A stretch of 10,615 nt of DNA. Source: Spirochaetaceae bacterium. GTDB taxonomy: Bacteria > Spirochaetota > Spirochaetia > DSM-27196 > SKKC01. Where the stretch lies: positions 1 through 10,615 of the forward strand of contig PWGF01000062.1 of the NCBI GenBank assembly GCA_003554375.1, read 5' to 3'. The notes beneath the pieces are model-generated. The model was not told the DNA's origin, did not search any database, and saw only the letters and a list, made by a program, of their open reading frames with translations. Below, piece by piece: positions 5,544-10,615 of the stretch (the stretch's first letter is position 1; each line of letters opens with the position of its first letter). The position numbers and the translations under genes were made by a program.

Positions 5544-7097
5544 ATGTATTTCGCTCGTCGGGGTCGGGAAAAGCTTCGATTCTCGAAGGCTGCCGTAGTG
5601 AGGACGATCACGGGGGGGCTGTGTCTCAGCGTGATCAGCGCGTGCTCCTGTGTGGCCGAATGGGAGGGCGGGCTGCCGCTGAGGGACGGCGCGGCGGACG
5701 CGGAGGAAGTGCCGGCCGATGAGCAGGGCTGGGTCCACGGACCCGAGCGAGAACCGTCCGATCGCCCCGCGCAAGCTTTGGAGCAGCCGGATGAGCAGGA
5801 AGGGCCGGACGAGCAGGAGGAGCCCTGGAAGCCGGGCGGCCGGACGGATAAGATCGGCGAGTCGTCCGCGTCCCGTGACGGTGATTTCTACTGGGCTCGT
5901 CACGCCGGAACGGAGCTCGACGTGATAGCCAATGACCATCCGTGGGTAGAGATCGTGGAGGACCGGCTCGAGGAGTTCGAAGAGAACACGGGAATAACCG
6001 TCCGGTTTGAGGTCTATCCTGAGGACCAGTTTCGCGCCAAGCGGCGCGTAGAGATGATGTCCGGCGTCAGTGACTTCGATGTCCTTATGATTATGCCGGG
6101 GCAGGCGTTGTCGGCGTACGTGGCGGAAGGCTGGGTAGAGCCGCTCGACGATCTTCTGGCTGACGACAGCATCACCGCGCCGGAATATGAGGTAGACGAC
6201 TACTATGAAGGCGTGTTGGAAGCAGGCGCACGCGACGACAAGCAGTACACGATGCCGATTCTTTTGGAGACGTCGCTTTTGGCGTATAACGAGGAGCTGT
6301 TCGAGCGGTTCGACCTTTCACCACCGGAGACGATGGGAGAGCTCGAAGAAGCCGCCCGAACGGTCTACGAGGGAACGGACGGTGAGGTGTACGGGATTAC
6401 CCTACGCGGTAATCGCGCCGCCGCTACCAGTCAGTGGGCCGATTTCCTCTATTCTTTCGGGGGCGAGTGGCTGGATGACCAAGGTCGTGCAGCCATCGAC
6501 TCGGAGGAGGCGATTGAGTCGCTGAGGTTCTACGGAGGGCTGTTGCGCAATTACGGGCCCAGAGATGCCGTCCGCAACCGCTGGTACGAAAGCGTGTCGC
6601 TCTTCACGTCCGGGCGGGCGGCGATGATCTACGATGCCAACGTTTTCCGGCCTGATTACGAGGATGCTGACCGCTCCAATGTGCACGATCGGGTGGGCTA
6701 TGCCCCGATTCCGGAAGGGCCCGCCGGCAGGATTCCTCATATCTCGCATTGGGGATTGGCCGTCTCCTCCCAATCGCCGGCCCTGGAGGCGAGTTGGTTG
6801 TTTATACAGTGGGCAACCGGAAGGGAGATTTCCGCGGAAGCTCACCGGCGGGGCATACCGTCCGCACGAGAGAGTATCTGGGAGCAACAGGATCCATCTT
6901 CTTCGTGGGCGGAGGCTTCCATGGCCAGCTATGCGGCGGCTGACTGGCAATGGAATCCCCCGATCATAAACGTGGATGCGGCGCGCGAAGTCGTCGGTCG
7001 CGCTATCGTGGCCGCGATTCTCGACGACAACGTGGTGGAGGCGGCTCAGAGTGCAGCCGCGGAGTTGGACGGAATCATCGAGGAAGAAGAGTCTTGA
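5544..7097 (+). CDS. Extracellular solute-binding lipoprotein, family 1 (sugar type)
   Basis: Lipid-anchored binding protein of the family 1 sugar ABC transporter type, 517 aa. ATG at 5544 has GGAG (5532-5535) 8 nt upstream. Basic N-terminus, hydrophobic residues 16-33, then lipobox VISAC with Cys34. An unusual acidic, Pro- and Gln-rich tether of about 75 residues follows (for example QPDEQEGPDEQEEP). The folded domain opens at about 112 with TELDVIANDHPWVEIVEDRLEEF, then NTGITVRFEVYPEDQFRAKR, which is typical of this family. Later motifs are PILLETSLLAYNEELFERFDL, TMGELEEAARTV, the SLFTSGRAAMIYD strand and SHWGLAVS. No permease or ATPase gene adjoins it. The stop overlaps the start of the kinase gene, so it may deliver a ligand signal to that kinase or serve a distant transporter. 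The ligand cannot be read from the sequence; a sugar or oligosaccharide is inferred. Confidence 0.92.
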   Translation: MYFARRGREKLRFSKAAVVRTITGGLCLSVISACSCVAEWEGGLPLRDGAADAEEVPADEQGWVHGPEREPSDRPAQALEQPDEQEGPDEQEEPWKPGGRTDKIGESSASRDGDFYWARHAGTELDVIANDHPWVEIVEDRLEEFEENTGITVRFEVYPEDQFRAKRRVEMMSGVSDFDVLMIMPGQALSAYVAEGWVEPLDDLLADDSITAPEYEVDDYYEGVLEAGARDDKQYTMPILLETSLLAYNEELFERFDLSPPETMGELEEAARTVYEGTDGEVYGITLRGNRAAATSQWADFLYSFGGEWLDDQGRAAIDSEEAIESLRFYGGLLRNYGPRDAVRNRWYESVSLFTSGRAAMIYDANVFRPDYEDADRSNVHDRVGYAPIPEGPAGRIPHISHWGLAVSSQSPALEASWLFIQWATGREISAEAHRRGIPSARESIWEQQDPSSSWAEASMASYAAADWQWNPPIINVDAAREVVGRAIVAAILDDNVVEAAQSAAAELDGIIEEEES

Positions 7098-9124
7098 CGA
7101 TCAAGCGACGGATTTTTCTTACGTATGTGGTATTTATTGCTCTGGTGTTATCGTACGTCGGTGTCTCGATGTACACTCGAGCGGTTCGACTAAACGTTCA
7201 AAGCGACGTGAACGCAATTCTGCGTCTGAGAAATACGTGGGAAAGGGTGCAAATCTCGCTCAGTAACTTGCTCATCAACTGGGACGAGGGGCGCGCGTAC
7301 GACCAACTGCTCGCCAGAAGAGACTCGTTCGACTATCAGTTGAATCAGACCAAACAGCAGGTTCAAGGACGGTACTACTATCCTCCTCGTTTCGAGGCTC
7401 TATTCGACAACCTCGCGGGTATCTGGAAGGTGGCGGACCGTCACCTTGTGCGGATTGAGATGGCGGTGGAACGGCCAGAGTTCGCCAGAGTGGAAGAGAT
7501 GGTCCGCGAGCAGCCGGGGCTACAGCGTTTCAGCATTCTGTGGCGAGAGCTACTGGATGAGGACACTCTGGAGGCTCGGAGACGAGCGCATGCGATTCAA
7601 GAGCTCACCGGCGAGGTCGAGTTCTTCCCGATCTACGGCGAGACTGTCGATAGTCTGTTCGATGTGATCCTGGGGTTCGCCGAACAAGTGCAGCACCGGG
7701 TTGTTGTGGTAGAGCGGATATTCGCATTCGCATTCTTCCTTGTGCTCCTGGTGATCTGCATTGTGACTGCTTCGCGCTTTGCGCACTCGTTGTCAGAGCC
7801 CGTAATCGGGGTCGCACAGAAGCTACAAAGCTTCATCGGCCGTACCGGTGCGCCCAGTATAGGCGAAGAGGACGATGAGGTGCGGGTGCTGTCCCACACG
7901 GTCGAGCATTTGATCGAGCACTACACGGACCTTTCGGAGCGAGTCGAGCGGCTGGCACGAGGTGAGATATCGCATGACGCAGTGCAGTTCCCGCGGAGCG
8001 GCATTGTCGGGCGGTCACTCGACGAGATTGCCGGGTATCTCAGCGAGCTCGCCCATACCAGCGCTTGGATTCGGGATGGAGAGTATGGGAAGCAGATCCA
8101 GGAACGCTCCGAGGCGGATGTGCTGGCCCACAACTTCAACGTCATGTCCGCAGTGATCCACGAGAAGATCACAACGCTCCGGAGCATGTTCGATTCCGTG
8201 GACGAGGCGGTCCTTGTCGTCGACGAGACTGAGGCAGTTCTGGAGACGAACACGGAGTTTGTGAAGCTCTTCGGCATCGAGGAGGCGGATGAATCGCGGA
8301 GAGCGTTGGTTTGCAGGACCGTCGTCGACCAATTGCGCGATATACACCGGAGAGTGCTTGCAGGAGAGAACGTAACCAATCTCTACACGAACCTTACGGG
8401 GATTCGTGACTGCGAGATCCCGGTGAAGCTGAACGCTCGCCTTCTCCCTCGAGCGGAAGCCCATAGAAACCAGATCATGTTTCTCATATCGAACGAGTCG
8501 TGGCGGGCCCGGGCGAAGCGCGAGCGCGAGCGTCTCCGTACGCAAGCGATGGTCGCGGAGCTAAAGGCTCTGAAAGCCCAGATCAACCCCCACTTCTTCT
8601 TCAACACGCTCAACACCATTGCCCATCTGGCGGAAACACACCCTGAGGATGCGGTTGCCACAGTCGAGAAGCTGGCCGACCTGTTTCGGTACGCCTTGGT
8701 TGCGACCAAGCGCGATCGGGTGAGGCTCGAGGAGGAGCTCAACCACGTCCAGCGTTTTCTGGATATCGAGCGACTCCGTTACGGCCGGCGCCTGCAAGTG
8801 GAGTGGAAGATCCAGGACGATGTGAAACACCGGCAGCTCCCGCCGATGCTCCTCCAGCCGCTTGTGGAAAACGCGGTGCGCTACGGGACGGACGCGGACG
8901 GCGCCGTATCGATCTCGATTGGAGCGTACCGGGGGGAGGGTACGCTGAACGTGGAAGTCGCCGACCAGGGGACTGAAGAGGTGGATCATGAACAGCTCTT
9001 GCACAGCGGCGGAACCGGGATCAAGAACGTCAACCACCGTCTCAAAACGCTGTACGGGCGTCAGATACGCTTCCGGACGAACACTCCTCACGGTCTGGTA
9101 GCGGAGATCCGGATTCCGGTTTGA
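7094..9124 (+). CDS. LytS/BtsS-type sensor histidine kinase with tandem HAMP-like and PAS-like segments
   Basis: Membrane sensor kinase, 676 aa from TTG at 7094. That start overlaps the preceding stop (TTGA) and has AGGAAGAAGAG just upstream, implying translational coupling. The longer frame from 6950 only reads antisense-like sequence inside the neighbouring gene. TM1 about 6-26, an all-helical-looking periplasmic domain about 27-205, TM2 about 209-226. Then three HAMP-like segments (about 229-280, 281-322, 323-360), a PAS-like domain (about 362-475, FDSVDEAVLVVDETEAVLETN), a charged coiled coil, and the His_kinase core. His500 in KAQINPHFFFNTLN is the phosphorylation site. The ATPase has N593 (PLVENAVRYG), Asp624 in a degenerate G1 box (DQGTE, lacking the second Gly) and GGTGIKN at 639-645. 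Presumed partner: the LytTR regulator at 9242. Presumed input: the coupled binding protein. Confidence 0.92.
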   Translation: MTIKRRIFLTYVVFIALVLSYVGVSMYTRAVRLNVQSDVNAILRLRNTWERVQISLSNLLINWDEGRAYDQLLARRDSFDYQLNQTKQQVQGRYYYPPRFEALFDNLAGIWKVADRHLVRIEMAVERPEFARVEEMVREQPGLQRFSILWRELLDEDTLEARRRAHAIQELTGEVEFFPIYGETVDSLFDVILGFAEQVQHRVVVVERIFAFAFFLVLLVICIVTASRFAHSLSEPVIGVAQKLQSFIGRTGAPSIGEEDDEVRVLSHTVEHLIEHYTDLSERVERLARGEISHDAVQFPRSGIVGRSLDEIAGYLSELAHTSAWIRDGEYGKQIQERSEADVLAHNFNVMSAVIHEKITTLRSMFDSVDEAVLVVDETEAVLETNTEFVKLFGIEEADESRRALVCRTVVDQLRDIHRRVLAGENVTNLYTNLTGIRDCEIPVKLNARLLPRAEAHRNQIMFLISNESWRARAKRERERLRTQAMVAELKALKAQINPHFFFNTLNTIAHLAETHPEDAVATVEKLADLFRYALVATKRDRVRLEEELNHVQRFLDIERLRYGRRLQVEWKIQDDVKHRQLPPMLLQPLVENAVRYGTDADGAVSISIGAYRGEGTLNVEVADQGTEEVDHEQLLHSGGTGIKNVNHRLKTLYGRQIRFRTNTPHGLVAEIRIPV

Positions 9125-9241
9125 AGTGAGATGCGGAGACGGCGGCGTGTCACGGATGCCCCGGCGTAGCCGGCCGTGAATACCACTAGGCGGAGCATTT
9201 GCCAGGGAAGCAGGACGACGCATGGCGATAAGGAGGGGGGT
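9125..9241 (+). other. Short gap between kinase and regulator genes
   Basis: 117 bp without a gene. A 5-bp hairpin CCGGC-GTA-GCCGG is too small to call a terminator. Co-transcription of the regulator with the kinase is likely. A very strong ribosome binding site, AAGGAGG (9230-9236), stands 5 nt before the ATG at 9242, suggesting that the regulator is translated more than the TTG-started kinase. Confidence 0.6.
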
Positions 9242-10009
9242 ATGAGCGAGCCAGGACTGGTGAGAACGCTTCTCGTGGAGGATGAGGCTCCCGCGCGTCG
9301 TCGGCTACGGAGCAGCCTAGAAGAGCATGCAGAGCTCGAGATCGTGGGGGAGGCGGCGGACGGCATTGAGGCGCTCAACGCGCTGCGCAGTGAGAAACCG
9401 GACCTCGTGTTTCTGGACGTGCAGATGCCGCGTCTGAACGGGATCGAGGTCATCCAACAGCTCGAGGAGAAGCCGCACATCATTTTTACTACGGCGTACG
9501 ATGAGTATGCGATTCAGGCGTTCGAGTTGCACGCTATCGACTATCTGCTCAAGCCGTATGGACGAGCTCGACTTCGTGAGGCAGTTGAGCGGGCTATCGC
9601 GCAGATCGGGGGCCCAGCGGCGGGGAATGCGCAGCTGGAGGAGTTGCTCAAGGAGTACCGAAAGACTACGGGGTACCTTCAACGAATCTGCGTTCAGGAC
9701 AAATTCACGTACCGAGTAGTGGATGTCGACTCGGTGGACTGTTTCAAGGCGGACGAAGGGCTCGTGTTTCTCCTCTCGGGCGACGAGCACTACATCGTCG
9801 ACGCGTCCCTTACCCACCTGGAGGGACAGCTGGACCCGGCGCGCTTCTTCCGGGTGCATCGGAACGCGATTGTGAATCTGGATCGCGTACAGAAAGTTAT
9901 ACCGTGGGGACAGGGCAAGCTGACGGTTGGGCTGCCTGGCGGAAAGCGTGCGTTCGTGAGTCGCAGCAGGGTCCATGAGTTCAAACGAAAGGTGGGCCTC
10001 TCCCTGTGA
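9242..10009 (+). CDS. LytTR-family response regulator
   Basis: Cytoplasmic DNA-binding response regulator, 255 aa, partner of the kinase just upstream. The start at 9242 is set by AAGGAGG at 9230-9236; an ATG-like extension from 9176 has no such site. The receiver domain covers about 6-120: acidic pair in LLVEDEAPARRR, phospho-acceptor Asp59 in DLVFLDVQMPRLNG, TTAYDEYAIQAFELHAIDYLLKPYG with Lys104. A linker with GGPAAGNAQLEELLKEYRK leads to the LytTR domain at about 145-255 (RICVQDKFTYRVVDVDSV, DEHYIVDASLTHLE, FFRVHRNAIVNLDRV, FVSRSRVHEFKRKVGL). LytTR proteins bind pairs of short direct repeats about two helical turns apart, which matches the 20-bp CTCAT array in front of this operon. A convergent SDR gene follows. 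Confidence 0.95.
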   Translation: MSEPGLVRTLLVEDEAPARRRLRSSLEEHAELEIVGEAADGIEALNALRSEKPDLVFLDVQMPRLNGIEVIQQLEEKPHIIFTTAYDEYAIQAFELHAIDYLLKPYGRARLREAVERAIAQIGGPAAGNAQLEELLKEYRKTTGYLQRICVQDKFTYRVVDVDSVDCFKADEGLVFLLSGDEHYIVDASLTHLEGQLDPARFFRVHRNAIVNLDRVQKVIPWGQGKLTVGLPGGKRAFVSRSRVHEFKRKVGLSL

Positions 10010-10059
10010 TACTACGCAATCCTCGCCGCCCGAAACGCCGCGACGACGAACCGGACCCG

Positions 10060-10079
10060 CGAATCAGTCGACCCATTCG
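10060..10079 (+). terminator. Weak hairpin between convergent genes
   Basis: CGAAT (10060-10064) and ATTCG (10075-10079) can pair, followed by TCTTTCG. The stem is short and A/T-rich with a 10-nt loop. It is the only terminator-like structure I see in the 87-bp gap between the convergent regulator and SDR genes, and it may be coincidental. Confidence 0.25.
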
Positions 10080-10096
10080 TCTTTCGTAAGCGGAGG

Positions 10097-10615
10097 CTAT
10101 ATCGTAGCGACCGAGAAACCACCGTCAATCGTCACGATGGAGCCGGTGACGAACGATGCCGAGTCTGAAAGAAGCCAGACGGTAGCGCCGAGAAGATCAT
10201 CCGGCATGCCGTATCGTCCCAGAGGCGTGTGTGCAAGAATAGTCTTCGCGCGCGGGGTGTATTCCCCGGTATCCGAGTCGATATGAAGAAATCGAAGCTG
10301 CTCGGTCAGAAAGAAGCCGGGCGCAAGGGCGTTGACTCTGATGTTGGACTTTGAGAGGTGTACGGCGAGCCACTTGGTAAGCGAAGCCACTCCGCTCTTT
10401 GCGGCGGAATAGGCTACGACCTTTGTTAGCGGATTCAAGGCGGTCATCGAGGCGATGTTCAGAATAGTCCCGCCGCCGGAGTCCCGGACGGCTTTGCCGA
10501 TAATCTGGCTTGGAAGGACCGTGCCCAGAAGGTTCAGATCGAGCGTAGAGCGAAAACCACTCTCTTTTAGCTCGAAGAAGCTCCGTGCTTCGTCGGAGGC
10601 CGTTTCTCCCGCCCC
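10097..10615 (-). CDS. SDR oxidoreductase, D-mannonate oxidoreductase (fructuronate reductase) type, N-terminus cut by window edge
   Basis: NAD(P)-dependent short-chain dehydrogenase; 172 C-terminal residues are visible and the frame stays open to the right edge, so the Rossmann dinucleotide motif is outside. Catalytic elements are present in order: Asn in DLNLLGTVLPSQ, Ser in TILNIASM, and Tyr and Lys in AYSAAKSG. NIRVNALAPGFFLTEQLRFL, the insert with DTGEYTPRAKTILAHTPLGRYG, and VTGSIVTIDGGFS at the end resemble the SDR-type D-mannonate oxidoreductases of Bacillus (YjmF/UxuB-like). Those interconvert D-fructuronate and D-mannonate in glucuronate breakdown. The subfamily call rests on remembered motif similarity; another sugar-acid SDR is possible. 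The gene ends 87 bp from the convergent regulator gene. Confidence 0.85.
   Translation of the reverse strand, partial: GAGETASDEARSFFELKESGFRSTLDLNLLGTVLPSQIIGKAVRDSGGGTILNIASMTALNPLTKVVAYSAAKSGVASLTKWLAVHLSKSNIRVNALAPGFFLTEQLRFLHIDSDTGEYTPRAKTILAHTPLGRYGMPDDLLGATVWLLSDSASFVTGSIVTIDGGFSVATI

Noticed and set aside
5218..5598. 126-codon plus-strand frame across the TraB-SBP gap
   Set aside because: It runs through the operator array and into the binding protein gene in another frame, with no motif and no ribosome binding site.
6950..7093. 48-codon N-terminal extension of the kinase
   Set aside because: It overlaps the conserved end of the solute-binding protein and encodes Arg/Gly-rich sequence. 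The TTG at 7094 has a ribosome binding site and leads straight into TM1.
8561..9223. 220-codon minus-strand frame opposite the kinase core
   Set aside because: Antisense to the His_kinase and ATPase domains, which are unmistakable on the plus strand.
9176..9241. Upstream start for the response regulator
   Set aside because: The 22-residue extension is not receiver-like and would cover the AAGGAGG ribosome binding site that serves the ATG at 9242.
9317..9976. 219-codon minus-strand frame opposite the regulator
   Set aside because: Antisense to the receiver and LytTR domains; no independent support.

Overview
The window is about 10.6 kb of GC-rich bacterial DNA with tightly packed genes, ordinary Shine-Dalgarno sequences and no RNA genes, insertion sequences or CRISPR. 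The best guess for the host is a free-living spirochaete (Spirochaetaceae) or a relative. The grounds are an exported protein whose mature end starts with a GQQEE-type sequence, common in spirochaete exported proteins, a sugar-binding lipoprotein beside a LytS-type kinase, and plant-sugar enzymes. This assignment is an inference from protein style only.

Layout. Positions 1-2007 (minus) hold most of a GH36 alpha-galactosidase that runs off the left edge. Its N-terminal domain carries two long low-complexity inserts. Positions 2317-2865 (minus) encode an exported plastocyanin-like cupredoxin with His where the axial copper-ligand Met is expected. A perfect FNR-type palindrome lies upstream of it. 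Positions 3134-3736 (minus) encode a PduO-type cobalamin adenosyltransferase. Positions 3990-5231 (plus) encode a TraB/GumN-family protein that is probably membrane-anchored or a lipoprotein.

Positions 5544-10009 (plus) form a signalling operon. It contains a family 1 solute-binding lipoprotein, a LytS/BtsS-type sensor kinase with several HAMP-like segments and a PAS-like domain, and a LytTR response regulator. The first two genes overlap by TTGA. No permease gene is next to the binding protein. It may therefore act as the sugar sensor for the kinase, or serve a transporter encoded elsewhere. In front of this operon four CTCAT cores recur at exactly 20-bp intervals. Three of them fit the BtsR (YehT) half-site ACC(G/A)CT(C/T)A as I recall it, so the array is a strong candidate for the regulator's own operator. 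Positions 10097-10615 (minus) hold the C-terminal part of an SDR most like D-mannonate oxidoreductase, cut by the right edge.

The two flanking enzymes (galactoside hydrolysis, hexuronate metabolism) and the sugar-type binding protein point to plant carbohydrate use. The middle genes (copper protein, B12 enzyme, TraB) look like unrelated housekeeping or respiratory functions. The two most interesting observations are the periodic operator array controlling the three-gene sensor system and the FNR-box/His-ligand cupredoxin.
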